Positions 39,797 to 48,853 of a DNA stretch of 48,853 nt are shown here, one piece after another. The stretch comes from Bacteroidales bacterium (GTDB lineage: Bacteria > Bacteroidota > Bacteroidia > Bacteroidales > F082), in the NCBI GenBank assembly GCA_018399335.1, contig JAGYNM010000004.1, forward strand, positions 1-48,853, read 5' to 3'. Each line of letters starts with the position of its first letter. Position 1 is the stretch's first letter. The notes beneath the pieces are model-generated. The model made no database searches, had not been told where the DNA came from, and saw only the letters and a list, made by a program, of their open reading frames with translations. A program made the translations under genes and the position numbers.

Positions 39797-40576
39797 ATGG
39801 GAGTTTTCTTATTTGATGATATGATATTCGGGCCGGTGAAAAGTCGCCGGCTCGGAGTTTCTTTGGGAATTAATTTACTCCCAAATCACGCTAAATTTTG
39901 CAATTTCAATTGCATTTATTGTGAATGTGGCTGGACCAAAAATAAGCAGGCGCTTCGCATGGAGCTGCCCAAAGCAGAAGATTTGCTTATTGCCCTGGAG
40001 CAAAAACTTAAAGAATCAACTGGTACTGAACTCGAACCTGACAGCATCACCTTTGCAGGAAATGGCGAACCGACCATGCATCCGGAGTTTGACCTCATTA
40101 TTCGCGAAACAATCAAGTTACGCGATGTATATGCGCCCAAAGCACTCGTAAGCGTGCTCTCGAATGGCAGCATGCTTCACAAACCACTTATCATCGAAAG
40201 CCTCAAACTCGCTGATAATAACATTTTAAAACTGGATGGCGGCACAGAAAATACTATCCGCAAAATCAATATGCCGCTAAAGGCTTTCAGGCTTAATGAA
40301 TATGTGACACAGCTAAAACGTTTCAATGGCAAAATCATCATACAAACGCTATTCGTTCGGGGCAAATACGGAAACGAAATCATCGATAATACCACGCAAA
40401 ACGAGATCGATGCCTGGATCAAATTATTACTAACAATTCAACCGCAAAAGGTTATGATTTATGCCATTGAAAGAGATACTCCGGCAGAAAATCTCGAAAA
40501 AATCAGCCTCATGGAACTGGAACGTATTGCAGAAAAAGTAACAGCCATCGGAATAAAATCTGAAGTTTTTGCCTGA
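39797..40576 (+). CDS. Radical SAM protein (COG0731-like)
   Basis: 259 residues. The 4Fe-4S cluster motif CxxxCxxC is CNFNCIYC, preceded by FGPVKSRRLGVSLGINLLP, a signature of this group. FAGNGEPTMHPEF and SVLSNGS are further conserved radical-SAM strands. The start could also be the Met at 39821 (MIFGPVKSRRLG), which fits relatives better. The family includes wyosine-type enzymes, but no substrate can be assigned. It sits 8 bases after the lipoprotein gene and 5 before the repeat protein. Confidence 0.88.
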   Translation: MGVFLFDDMIFGPVKSRRLGVSLGINLLPNHAKFCNFNCIYCECGWTKNKQALRMELPKAEDLLIALEQKLKESTGTELEPDSITFAGNGEPTMHPEFDLIIRETIKLRDVYAPKALVSVLSNGSMLHKPLIIESLKLADNNILKLDGGTENTIRKINMPLKAFRLNEYVTQLKRFNGKIIIQTLFVRGKYGNEIIDNTTQNEIDAWIKLLLTIQPQKVMIYAIERDTPAENLEKISLMELERIAEKVTAIGIKSEVFA

Positions 40577-40581
40577 CTGAA

Positions 40582-40983
40582 ATGACGAATTATCCACCTA
40601 AAATACTCCTTGCTTTCTCCGAAACTTTTAACGAGGAAAAAGAACAGTTTTTTCACTGGCTGCTAAACAACGGCTATCCGGAACTTGCCGCGCTAAGCAG
40701 TGCAATCAGAGGCAGCGAAGACGCCTTAAAATGGCTGATGCAACATAAATTCTTCCATTTGGCAGCACTCGATGGAGCTATCGACAAGCAAACTAAAGCA
40801 CGTGATTGGCTTGTAAAATTTAAATTTCCTTTGTTGGTAATGCTCGCCGATGCTGTAAATGAACATCAGGCTGCCGTTAATTATTTTCAAGATAACGACC
40901 TTCAAATCTTTCTGGTGATTGCCAAACGCATACGTGATTTCCGAAACAGACAAACCTTTGATTACCATAAAAAACGTTTCTAA
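40582..40983 (+). CDS. Small protein made of four 25-residue tandem repeats
   Basis: 133 residues, no signal peptide and no family I recognise. Residues about 22-121 split exactly into four units of 25: EQFFHWLLNNGYPELAALSS..., EDALKWLMQHKFFHLAALDG..., TKARDWLVKFKFPLLVMLAD..., QAAVNYFQDNDLQIFLVIAK.... The shared pattern is A-x2-WL-x4-F-x2-LA-x-L-x2-AI, implying two short helices per unit in an alpha-solenoid. It follows the radical SAM gene by 5 bases, so it may be its partner or an adaptor; this is inference. A terminator follows immediately. Confidence 0.8.
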   Translation: MTNYPPKILLAFSETFNEEKEQFFHWLLNNGYPELAALSSAIRGSEDALKWLMQHKFFHLAALDGAIDKQTKARDWLVKFKFPLLVMLADAVNEHQAAVNYFQDNDLQIFLVIAKRIRDFRNRQTFDYHKKRF

Positions 40984-40988
40984 AAAAC

Positions 40989-41027
40989 AAAAGCAGGAGC
41001 CTGATGAACAAGCTCCTGCTTTTTTAT
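40989..41027. terminator. Strong bidirectional terminator
   Basis: Perfect 12-base stem AAAAGCAGGAGC / GCTCCTGCTTTT with an 11-base loop and flanking A and T runs, between the convergent repeat-protein gene and nrdJ. Confidence 0.9.
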
Positions 41028-41041
41028 TTCAAGTATTATAA

Positions 41042-43741
41042 TTAGCTACATTTGGAATATCCACATGAGTTGCAGGTAAGGCAGCCGTCCTGATAGACCA
41101 AACTTTCATTTGAACCACATTCAGGACAGGTACTTCCATCAGCTTTTGTTCCGTCGGGAATATACCTTTTAATACCTCTCACAACGCCGTTTTTCCAGGT
41201 ATTGATACTATCATCATCAAGCGTCAGGTTTTGAACCAGTTCAATTACATATGGCAATGGCATACCATGACGCAAGATACCCGAAATCAATTTGGCATAA
41301 TTCCAGTATTCCTTATCAAAAGACCTGGACAAGGCTTCGATAGTGATTTTTATACCCTTGTTTATCAGTGAATTGAAAAATCGTAGCGCCTTCTCACCCC
41401 TTTACTTTTCGAATTACCACTCCTTCCTCAACCCAAGGCGGCAAGAAAAAGTCGTCTGCTTTTCCTGTAAAATTTCATAGGGTTTTCCGTTGAGTTTACC
41501 AACTACTGCAATCCACTTTCATAATTATTCTGAAAACGTACTACATCAGCTTCAAAGACGTTTTGGGCGTGGAGGCGCTGTTGTTTCCTTAAATTCTTCA
41601 TTATCAGCATCCTTGCTTTTCTTTTCATCAGCACTGATCAAAACACCAGATCGTGAGCCGTCGCGGTAGATTGTCATTCCTTTTACATCCGCTTTCCCGG
41701 CAGTTTTGTAAATATCACTCACCCATTTCTTCATCCACTTCCTGAGGAACATTTACCGTAACACTAATGGAATGATCGACCCATTTCTGTATATCGCCCC
41801 TGCATCTTCACCTTGCTTACCCAATTGATATCATTAGAAGTAGCCTTGTAATAAGGCGACATTTTAATTACTTCTTTGAGTTGTGCGTCGGGGTAGCTTT
41901 TACTTCATCCACATTAAAACCATTTACTGTTAGCGTTTCAAATTTGGGATGAAATACGTTGTATTCTTCCCAGGAATCACCAACCTCATCAACAAACCCA
42001 ACTGTTACATTTCTGTCGTTAGGATTTACTTTCTGCGGCGCTTATAAGAAACCATAAACACCGGCTCAACAATCCCGAAGTAGTTTGTACAGATACTTAC
42101 ACTACCTGTTGGTGCAATTGTAAGCATAGCTATATTACGACGACCAACGCGTTTCATTTTTCGTAAACCTCCGGATCGTTTTCACGAATACGGGTAATGA
42201 ACGGATTATTCGCTTCGCGTTCGGTGTTGTAAACTGAAAGCACCTTCCGCTCTTCGGCCATATCACCGAGGAACGATAAACCTCGAGTGCCAGCATTTTA
42301 TGCACTTCTGTCGAAAAGCTGGATTGCATCAGGTGATCCATAAGTTTCGCCCAAAGCAGCAAGCATATCGCCCTCGGCAGTGATACCAATTCCTGTTCTT
42401 CTTCCCCTGAAGTGCTTTCTTTCGAATATTTTTCCAAAGATTTAACTCAACCTGCTTTACCTCAATACTTTCAGGATCTGATTCGATCTTGGCTAAAATG
42501 GCATCAACTTTTTCTATTTCCAGATCAACTATATCGTCCATGATACGCTGAGCCATCCGCGCATGTTTGGTGAACAATTCAGCATCGAAACTGGCGTCAA
42601 CTGTAAAAGGATTCTTAACATAGCTATATAAATTGATCGCCAGCAAGCGGCAACTATCGTAGGCACACAAAGGGATTTCGCCACAAGGGTTGGTCGAGAG
42701 GGTTTTAAATCCCAAATCGGCATAAGAATCCGGAATGGATTCATTAATGATTGTGTCCCAGAAAAGCACACCCGGCTCGGCAGAAGACCAGGCATTATGA
42801 ATAATTTTATCCCAGAGCTTTCGGGCATCAGTTTCTTTTACAAAAATGGGATCTGGTGAGTCGATGGGATATTGCTGAACGAAAGTCTTATCTTCGATAA
42901 CAGCTTTCATAAATTCATCTGTGATGCGCACTGAAACGTTTGCTCCGGTAACCTTGCCCAACTCCATTTTAGCATCAATAAACTTCTCTGCATCAGGATG
43001 TTTCACACTTATGCTGAGCATCAGAGCGCCTCTGCGGCCATCCTGAGCAACTTCACGGGTTGAATTGGAATAGCGCTCCATAAAAGGCACCACTCCGGTT
43101 GAGGTAAGTGCACTATTCTTTACAGGACTTCCGGTGGGTCTGATGTGCGACAAATCATGACCCACTCCCCCACGACGTTTCATCAGTTGCACCTGCTCCT
43201 GATCGATCTTCATGATGCCACCATAGGAATCAGAATTACCCTGGTTGCCAATTACGAAACAATTGGAGAGTGACGAAACCTGAAAATTATTTCCAATTCC
43301 GGCCATCGGACTTCCTTGCGGAACAATGTATTTGAAATCCTTGAGTACGGCATAAATTTCTTCCTCACTTACCGGATTCGGATACTTTTGTTCTATACGG
43401 GCAATCTCAGCTGCCAGCCTCCTGTGCATATCTTCAGGAGTACGTTCGTAAATATTACCTTGGCTGTCCTTGAGGGCATATTTATTCATCCAAACATTTG
43501 CAGCCAACACATCACCTTTAAAATACTCAGTGGCCCATTTGAGCACATCCTCATGAGCATATTTTGTTGTGGGTGTTTGTAGATGTTTTGGAATGGCTGT
43601 TACGGTATCTTCCACTTGTTCTTTTTGTTCAATTTCCTGCATTTCCGGTCTTGTTCTTTTTTCGAGCATTTTCTCGTAGAAATCACTTTTTAGTTCTTGT
43701 TTTTCAGTAATTTCCAGATTAGCAAACAAGTTGTTTTCCAT
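41042..43741 (-). CDS. nrdJ: Adenosylcobalamin-dependent (class II) ribonucleotide reductase, multiply frameshifted
   Basis: Makes deoxyribonucleotides using coenzyme B12. Intact from 43741 to about 42430: YFKGDVLAANVWMNKYAL, GSPMAGIGNNFQVSSLSNCF, RRGGVGHDLSHIRPTGSPV, GRRGALMLSISVKHPDA, TNPCGEIPLCAYDSCRL. Beyond this the protein continues in alternating frames: SFLGDMAEERKVLSVYN, RVGRRNIAMLTIAPTGSVS, YKRRRKVNPNDRNVTV, VGKLNGKPYEI, then ORF 41042-41332 with the C-terminal zinc-type tail CPECGSNESLVYQDGCLTCNSC. The span corresponds to about 900 residues, near family length, with roughly eight or more indels. As probably the only reductase in view it should be essential, so the breaks are likely artefacts. 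Confidence 0.9.
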
Positions 43742-43804
43742 TTTGTTAAAACCTTTGAATTATGCGATCTTATTAGTTAAACCCTTTAGAAACAACAAAG
43801 CATG

Positions 43805-43843
43805 TTGTATCTTTTTCCCTTAAAAAGGGTTTGCAAGATACAA
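43805..43843. promoter_or_regulatory. Nested dyad upstream of nrdJ
   Basis: Outer arms TTGTATCTT and AAGATACAA (43805-43813, 43835-43843) enclose an inner CCCTT/AAGGG hairpin. It lies 64 bases before nrdJ and might be an operator or 5' UTR structure. I do not recognise an NrdR box or cobalamin riboswitch. The rest of 43742-43998 shows nothing else convincing. Confidence 0.4.
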
Positions 43844-43998
43844 TCATATTTTGGTGGATCGCTGATGTATTTTTCAACGAAAGGTTGTTAATAAGTCAGC
43901 TATCCGAACAGCATCAAGCGGTTTTGACACTTATTCACCCATTGTTAATTTTTTTCTTTGGAAAATTAAAGAGTTTGGCACGGGTGCTTCTGATTGTG

Positions 43999-44376
43999 CT
44001 ATTTACTCCATAACATCTTAATTGCTATGGCTATTAATACAATTGCGAATATTTTTCGAAGTATTTCTACCGGAATGGAAACGGCAAACTTAGACCCCAG
44101 GTAACCTCCCACAAAAAATGCTGCAGCAATAATCAAGGCATATTGCAAATTTAGTGCGCCTGCCTTGTAATAGTTATAGGCTGCAAGCAACCCGATTGGT
44201 GGAAGCATAATGGCCAAACTGGTTCCCTGTGCAGTATACTGATCCATATGCAAGATAAAAATAAGGGCCGGGATAATAATCAGAGCCCCGCCAATGCCAA
44301 TTAATCCGCTAAAAACACCGGCCACAAGACCTATCAAGATAAGGATAATAACTGTTGATGCTGCCATAGTATTCAT
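43999..44376 (-). CDS. Half-size TauE/SafE-family membrane protein
   Basis: 125 residues with four hydrophobic segments, about half the usual TauE/SafE length, presumably functioning as a dimer. GVFSGLIGIGGALIIIPALI is the family's glycine-rich motif and GGYLGSKFA the second. Family members export sulfite or organosulfur anions; substrate here unknown. Its ATG directly follows the stop of the upstream beta-barrel gene (TAAATG), so translation is probably coupled. Met4 is an alternative start. Confidence 0.85.
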   Translation of the reverse strand: MNTMAASTVIILILIGLVAGVFSGLIGIGGALIIIPALIFILHMDQYTAQGTSLAIMLPPIGLLAAYNYYKAGALNLQYALIIAAAFFVGGYLGSKFAVSIPVEILRKIFAIVLIAIAIKMLWSK

Positions 44377-47300
44377 TTAAAAATCAAGACTTAATGAGAT
44401 ATAAAACACCGGTTCGCTAATTTCCAGATCCTCAATTCCCCAGGCAACATCGGCACGTATAAAATAACCCAGTAAGCTTGTCCGTGCACCAAATCCCATT
44501 CCGCCAACGATAGGGTCTTTCTGAATTTCGACCGAAATATTCAACGGGCCATTTTCGATATAAGAGGTGTACAGCGAGTTTGACGGGTCATAAGGATTTG
44601 GGCCTGTCCATGCCGTTCCTACATCCCCAAAAGCAACCAGCTGAAAATTCCGGACAAAATCGGAGCTAATGGGATTTTGGAACAGATAGCTAAATACCGG
44701 AAAACGAAATTCTGAGTTAAACACCACAAAACTATTTCCGTTTCTGATGTTTTGATTAAAACCCCTCATATTCGTTGCCAGGGTTTGAAACACATAATTC
44801 TGGGTGTAGTCGATAGGTGTTTCCTGATTAAAACTGGGAATCAGCCAGTTATCAACACCACCCATATAATAAATGAGTTTATCAGTGCCAAATGATGTAC
44901 TTCCCGCAACGCGATTAGCCCAGATAAAATTACGATGCAGGCGCTGATAATGACGCCAGTCGAAACCTAAAACAATAAAATTACTGGCGTTGGCATCGAT
45001 CAGCTGAAAATACTCTCCAAATACTTTCCCGCGCATTCCGGTATGCAAATTCATTCCGATTTGCTTACTGTTATCGTAAACCAATTCTGTACGCAAACCA
45101 CCCCAGTTTTGAAACTCATTCGCTCTGGCGAGATTCACCTGATCTGTTGATAGAAAAACTTTTTGATCGTTACGGTAAATTGCTGTTCCACGGACACTAA
45201 GGACCTCACTAAATGGCCAGCTCAACATATAAAATGCCTCATGCGAGTAGGTTCGACTGATATAAGTATTTTGGAAATCTTCAATACTCTGCCTGTGCAG
45301 TACAATATGCTTATCCATTCTCTTTTTCAGGTTACTAAAGCTGGCCGCATACTCATTATTTATCAAACTGGTGTTCAATCTAACGCCACCACTCAAGCGA
45401 TAATCTTCAAGTAAATCAGTAAGATTCACACCAAGAAACACGTTAAAGCCAGGATTGAGATAAATGGGTGATCCACCACCTGAAAAAGGCTGATAACTGT
45501 AGTTTATATAAGTGAAATCGACTTGCGTAACCAACTCATCGTAAAAATACTCTACATAGTAATTTCGTCTTTTTGGTGTTGGCGGCTCTTCTGCTTCTTC
45601 AGAGCGCAGCATCATACTCACATCACGCAGATCAGTGCGCCTGTTTCCGGCAATTCCAAAAGCACCCTGACGTGCGGGCAATGCCTGTTGCCTGAGCGAA
45701 TCTGCAGGCAAAACCTGCCTATAAAGCATCCTGAAACGTTTAGTGATTACCCTGTTTGTGTCTTCTTTAGTGGCAATTTCCTCTTGCTCCTTTTCAATCC
45801 TGGCACGTGCAAAATTGGTCATAAAATCAGCCTGCGTTTCAGGCTCCAATTCACTATCATGAAGCGTAAAAAACTTCATTTTCTGATCATCAGGCAATTG
45901 CAGGATAGTTGTTCCATTAAGGGAATTGTAGCTGAAATCGAGTATGCTTCTGGTGAAATTTGTTAGCTGATGCTGATGCGTAAAATAGCGATAATGTATT
46001 GTAGTATCTACATAATTGATCGCACTATCAAAACGGGCCTCAAAAAGATTGTACACCCCATTTTTGTCGCTTAAAAAGCGAAAACGTCCGCCGCCAGCGT
46101 CTTGCGGAAGGATTTCATGCGCTAATTGTTGTCCGCTTATCGGTAAAAGCACTTGCTTTTTTTGACTGTAATCGTAAGCGAAAAGCCGGAGCTGACCACC
46201 ATCAACGGGTTCAGGCTTATCCTGGATTTCAAGGGTGTCGGACTGGCGGTCAGAACTAAAAATAATACGTCTGTCACCATCCACAAATACCGGATTCAAA
46301 TCCGTATAATAATCAAAAGTGATCTGATTAAAAGTGTTGGAAGGAATATCGTAAACATAAATATCCGGACGCCCCTGTTGCACGGCAGCCATCACGATTT
46401 TTGTACCACTTTGGGCATAATCGATTGAAGTGATTTTCTGAACAGCAATCATATTACGCGATTCAACCGAACGATCATCCAGGTTGTAGAAATGCAACCA
46501 CAGTTTTCCTTTTGATTCTGTAACAAATGCCAGCAATGTTCCAAGCGGGTGCCAGCTCATTACAGGATAGCTTTCGTCGGGCATTTCATCGGAGCGATAA
46601 CCTGTTTGAAAAAGTTTTCGCTTTTTTCCGCTCTGCTGATCCTGCAACCAAAATCTTATTTTTCCTTCGTCGCGTGTGATATAGCTCAAATACCTGCCAT
46701 CAGGGCTTATTGTTGGCCTTTCGAAGCTCCGGTAGTTGCGGTATTTCAAGGGAACTGTTTTAGCGGGCAGGCGGGTTTCCTGCTCCCCATAATACGTTTC
46801 ATAATGTGCATACCAGTTTTTCACGAGCTGCTTAAACTTCAGGCCTGTAACGTAAAGAAATCCTTGTTGCACATTGCGACTCATCTGCGTCATATGAGCA
46901 ATTTCGGGCAATGAAGCCGACCCATAAGTTTCTGTAAGATAGCGCCATAATGAATTCCCGGCAACGCGAGCATCTTCTCCCGTAAGTCGATTCAGCTTTT
47001 CAAATCGGCCCGAGACAATTCCTTCACGCAACCTGTCATCCATCAGGCTGTTCCAGTCTTCCGAAACAAATGATAAAATGCCTTCCTTGTACCAATCAGG
47101 CAAATTAAAAATCGCAGTGTTACGAATTTGCGCCCCGATACTACCTCCATACATCAGTTGGTTCAGTAACATTTCTGCCACTCCTTTTCGAATCTGCTGT
47201 TCAAAATTTTGGTAATTTCCATCAAAATAAAGGATCACTTTGGTGCCCAAAATCCGGGTTATACCGCCGGTATTATATTCTTGCTCAGATGCCAATCCGA

Positions 47301-47664
47301 TATTACTTTGTTTCAGATCGCTCAGGCTATTGAAAATGATAAACTGAATTTTTTCACTCAGGTTACTTTGCAGTTTTCTTTCGAGCAATGGAATCTGTTG
47401 CCTGGCATATTCTGCTGTATATAAAGCCAATTCATTTCCATTCAGGTAAAAATAAGTATCAAAATCATCATAACGGTAATACGTCCAAATGGTATTATCC
47501 CATTGCACGCGATTCTTCCCAAATGTTAAATTAGAGCCATTGTAAAACTGTGCCTGCACATCAACAACTGCGAAAGCCAGCACCAAAAAAACCACCAACA
47601 CCTTTAAAAAGGAGCGTAGGTTTTGAACGAAAAGGCGTAATGAGTTGTTTACAGCAATAACCAT
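44377..47664 (-). CDS. Outer-membrane protein: peptidase-MA-like domain, TolB-type propeller and Omp85-like barrel
   Basis: 1,095 residues with a signal peptide (FLKVLVVFLVLAFAVVDVQAQ). The N-terminal third resembles peptidase-MA (gluzincin) proteins, including LPDWYKEGILSFVSEDW, but the HExxH zinc motif is replaced by KGVAEML, so it is probably not a protease. The middle is a WD40/PD40 propeller (PTISPDGRYLSYITRDEGK, PVMSWHPLGTLLAFV). The C-terminal about 400 residues form a beta-barrel ending in Phe (FYISLSLDF). Likely a surface or envelope-assembly protein. Intact frame, coupled to the TauE gene. Confidence 0.85.
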   Translation of the reverse strand: MVIAVNNSLRLFVQNLRSFLKVLVVFLVLAFAVVDVQAQFYNGSNLTFGKNRVQWDNTIWTYYRYDDFDTYFYLNGNELALYTAEYARQQIPLLERKLQSNLSEKIQFIIFNSLSDLKQSNIGLASEQEYNTGGITRILGTKVILYFDGNYQNFEQQIRKGVAEMLLNQLMYGGSIGAQIRNTAIFNLPDWYKEGILSFVSEDWNSLMDDRLREGIVSGRFEKLNRLTGEDARVAGNSLWRYLTETYGSASLPEIAHMTQMSRNVQQGFLYVTGLKFKQLVKNWYAHYETYYGEQETRLPAKTVPLKYRNYRSFERPTISPDGRYLSYITRDEGKIRFWLQDQQSGKKRKLFQTGYRSDEMPDESYPVMSWHPLGTLLAFVTESKGKLWLHFYNLDDRSVESRNMIAVQKITSIDYAQSGTKIVMAAVQQGRPDIYVYDIPSNTFNQITFDYYTDLNPVFVDGDRRIIFSSDRQSDTLEIQDKPEPVDGGQLRLFAYDYSQKKQVLLPISGQQLAHEILPQDAGGGRFRFLSDKNGVYNLFEARFDSAINYVDTTIHYRYFTHQHQLTNFTRSILDFSYNSLNGTTILQLPDDQKMKFFTLHDSELEPETQADFMTNFARARIEKEQEEIATKEDTNRVITKRFRMLYRQVLPADSLRQQALPARQGAFGIAGNRRTDLRDVSMMLRSEEAEEPPTPKRRNYYVEYFYDELVTQVDFTYINYSYQPFSGGGSPIYLNPGFNVFLGVNLTDLLEDYRLSGGVRLNTSLINNEYAASFSNLKKRMDKHIVLHRQSIEDFQNTYISRTYSHEAFYMLSWPFSEVLSVRGTAIYRNDQKVFLSTDQVNLARANEFQNWGGLRTELVYDNSKQIGMNLHTGMRGKVFGEYFQLIDANASNFIVLGFDWRHYQRLHRNFIWANRVAGSTSFGTDKLIYYMGGVDNWLIPSFNQETPIDYTQNYVFQTLATNMRGFNQNIRNGNSFVVFNSEFRFPVFSYLFQNPISSDFVRNFQLVAFGDVGTAWTGPNPYDPSNSLYTSYIENGPLNISVEIQKDPIVGGMGFGARTSLLGYFIRADVAWGIEDLEISEPVFYISLSLDF

Positions 47665-47736
47665 GGCTTAGCTTCTGTGGCGCTAAAGTACTATTTTTTT
47701 AACTGAATAAACGGCCTTCATTAAAGGTGTAAAACC

Positions 47737-47744
47737 TATATTTG
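47737..47744 (+). promoter_or_regulatory. Candidate -7 element of the MBL hydrolase gene
   Basis: Exact TATATTTG, 33 bases before ATG 47777, in the divergent gap. No clear upstream TTG. On the opposite strand TACTTTAG (47690-47683) is a possible element for the beta-barrel gene. Confidence 0.35.
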
Positions 47745-47776
47745 TTCAAGTTTATAAATCATTTAAGCCGAATTGT

Positions 47777-48421
47777 ATGCTTCAAATAAAAAGATTTGTT
47801 TTTAACCCATTTCAAGTGAATACTTATGTGGTTTACGACGAAACCAAAAAATGTGTTATAATTGATGCTGCCTGCTCAGAACCTTCTGAAGAAGAATTAC
47901 TTAGCACGTTCATAGCTGAAAATCAGCTTACACCAGTTCATATTTTAAATACACACAACCACATTGATCATATCCTGGGCAATGCCTTTGTTTCAGAAAA
48001 ATACAGCCTTCCCATCACGGCCCATGCCGATGGCGGTCGCTACCTGAGTAATGCTTTCGCACATGCACAGTCGTTTGGATTGAACCTGACAAAAATAGCT
48101 GAACCTACTGTAAAAATCGCGGACGGTGATTGGATTTCATTCGGAAACCGCCGGTTAAAGGTATTGTCTGCTCCCGGCCATGCCGATGGTAGTGTTTGTT
48201 TTTATGACGAAACAACACCAATGGTAATAGCCGGAGATGTGCTTTTTTATCAAAGCATTGGCCGCACCGACTTGCCCGGAGGCGATTACGATTTACTAAA
48301 AGAAAGCATCTGGGGAAAATTATTTGTGCTTCCGGAGGAAACCATTGTTTATCCGGGTCATGGTCCGGAAACTACAATCGGAAGCGAAAAAATCAGTAAT
48401 CCTTTTGTGGCAATCGGCTGA
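47777..48421 (+). CDS. MBL-fold metal hydrolase (glyoxalase II-like)
   Basis: 214 residues. Zinc ligands: THNHIDHILG (HxHxDH), His in APGHADGSVCFYD, Asp in VIAGDVLF and His in VYPGHGPETT. The SIGRTDLPGGDY stretch is typical of the hydroxyacylglutathione hydrolase-like group. Cytosolic thioester or related hydrolase; substrate not assigned. Its last 29 bases overlap the convergent glycosyltransferase gene. Confidence 0.9.
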   Translation: MLQIKRFVFNPFQVNTYVVYDETKKCVIIDAACSEPSEEELLSTFIAENQLTPVHILNTHNHIDHILGNAFVSEKYSLPITAHADGGRYLSNAFAHAQSFGLNLTKIAEPTVKIADGDWISFGNRRLKVLSAPGHADGSVCFYDETTPMVIAGDVLFYQSIGRTDLPGGDYDLLKESIWGKLFVLPEETIVYPGHGPETTIGSEKISNPFVAIG

Positions 48422-48853
48422 TTTCGATAAGGCTTTTAGCGATCAGTTTGTCATCAAGATCCATCATACATTTGAAATGCCCTCTGGGGCAGCGTTCAAA
48501 CCCTATCTTGCTGCATGGTCTGCACGAAAGATTATTGTTTTCGATAATCCTTACACGCTCCGGAAAGGCTGGAATATAAGGATACATACCTAATTGCGGA
48601 ACTGTGTTTCCCCACACCGAAACCACAGGTTTATTAAATGCTGCCGCAATGTGCATCAAACCAGTATCGTTTGTTAGCACAGCATCAGCCCTCCGAATCA
48701 TTTCAGCAGATTGGCTCAGGGTGAGTTTTCCACAAGCATTCCATACCCGATCGACAAACAGGGATTCTAACTCCTCACCACGCTCCTGATCTTCCCTTCC
48801 ACCAAGTAAAATTAAAGGTTTAGACAATTGCGTGATCACTTCAACAAGCTTGG
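48393..48853 (-). CDS. Glycosyltransferase family 9 protein (heptosyltransferase-like), C-terminal part
   Basis: Frame open to the window edge, so the GTG at 48839 is not the true start; about 152 residues visible. The C-terminal nucleotide-sugar domain has LILLGGREDQE, AEMIRRADAVLTNDTGLMHIAAAFNKPVVSVWG and CRPCSKIGFERC. Family members add heptose or similar sugars to the LPS core from the cytosolic face. Confidence 0.9.
   Translation of the reverse strand, partial: KLVEVITQLSKPLILLGGREDQERGEELESLFVDRVWNACGKLTLSQSAEMIRRADAVLTNDTGLMHIAAAFNKPVVSVWGNTVPQLGMYPYIPAFPERVRIIENNNLSCRPCSKIGFERCPRGHFKCMMDLDDKLIAKSLIEISRLPQKDY

Noticed and set aside
43742-43998. Cobalamin riboswitch before the B12-dependent reductase
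   Set aside because: No B12-box-like segment or the expected long leader; only the small nested dyad is present.
45523-45966. 147-residue plus-strand ORF inside the beta-barrel gene
   Set aside because: Antisense shadow; no family motif and no promoter.

Overview
The window comes from a Bacteroidota chromosome, probably class Bacteroidia; I cannot fix the order. The evidence is the family content: SusC/SusD, FecR and ECF sigma, type IX secretion (T9SS) tails, a single-domain TauE, a GYDIA-type GHMP kinase, a sigma54 activator-lptE-secG-groESL run, and several promoter-like sites matching the Bacteroidota -7 motif TAnnTTTG. No rRNA, tRNA, CRISPR array, IS element or integrase was seen.

Layout. 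1-2951: end of metH, then metF. 3072-4590: secreted T9SS protein with a duplicated domain. 4726-5452: geranylgeranylglyceryl phosphate synthase gene broken into many frames. 5531-7667: DPP-IV-like peptidase. 7830-11085: single-domain response regulator and TPR hybrid histidine kinase. 11143-15864: recG and pheT. 15915-20961: sigma54 activator, lptE, TPR-like protein, secG, groES, groEL. 21097-21642: DUF4468 protein. 21740-26013: tight mevalonate operon (HMG-CoA reductase, GYDIA kinase, decarboxylase, mevalonate kinase). 26125-28928: two secreted S51/cyanophycinase-family peptidases overlapping at ATGA. 38683-28971 (minus strand): seven-gene run of iadA, ECF sigma, fecR, susC, susD, PKD/propeller lipoprotein and T9SS jelly-roll protein. 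38910-40983: coiled-coil lipoprotein, radical SAM protein and a 4x25-residue repeat protein. 43741-41042 (minus): B12-dependent ribonucleotide reductase. 47664-43999 (minus): peptidase-MA/TolB/beta-barrel outer-membrane protein coupled to TauE. 47777-48853: MBL hydrolase overlapping a convergent GT9 glycosyltransferase.

The most interesting part is 26.1-38.7 kb. Secreted cyanophycinase-like enzymes would cut an aspartate-backbone polymer (cyanophycin) to beta-Asp-Arg dipeptides, a SusCD pair would import them, and IadA would split the isopeptide bond. A sigma/anti-sigma pair and an STN-bearing SusC would control expression. This reads as a cyanophycin (or beta-aspartyl peptide) utilisation locus built like a polysaccharide utilisation locus. 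It is an inference from gene content.

Caution: about a dozen genes, including the probably essential ribonucleotide reductase, are interrupted by small indels, clustered at 4.3-5.8 kb and 27.2-42.5 kb. Reading continues in another frame with family motifs intact, so sequencing or assembly error is likelier than decay. Coordinates of frameshifted genes are my reconstructions.
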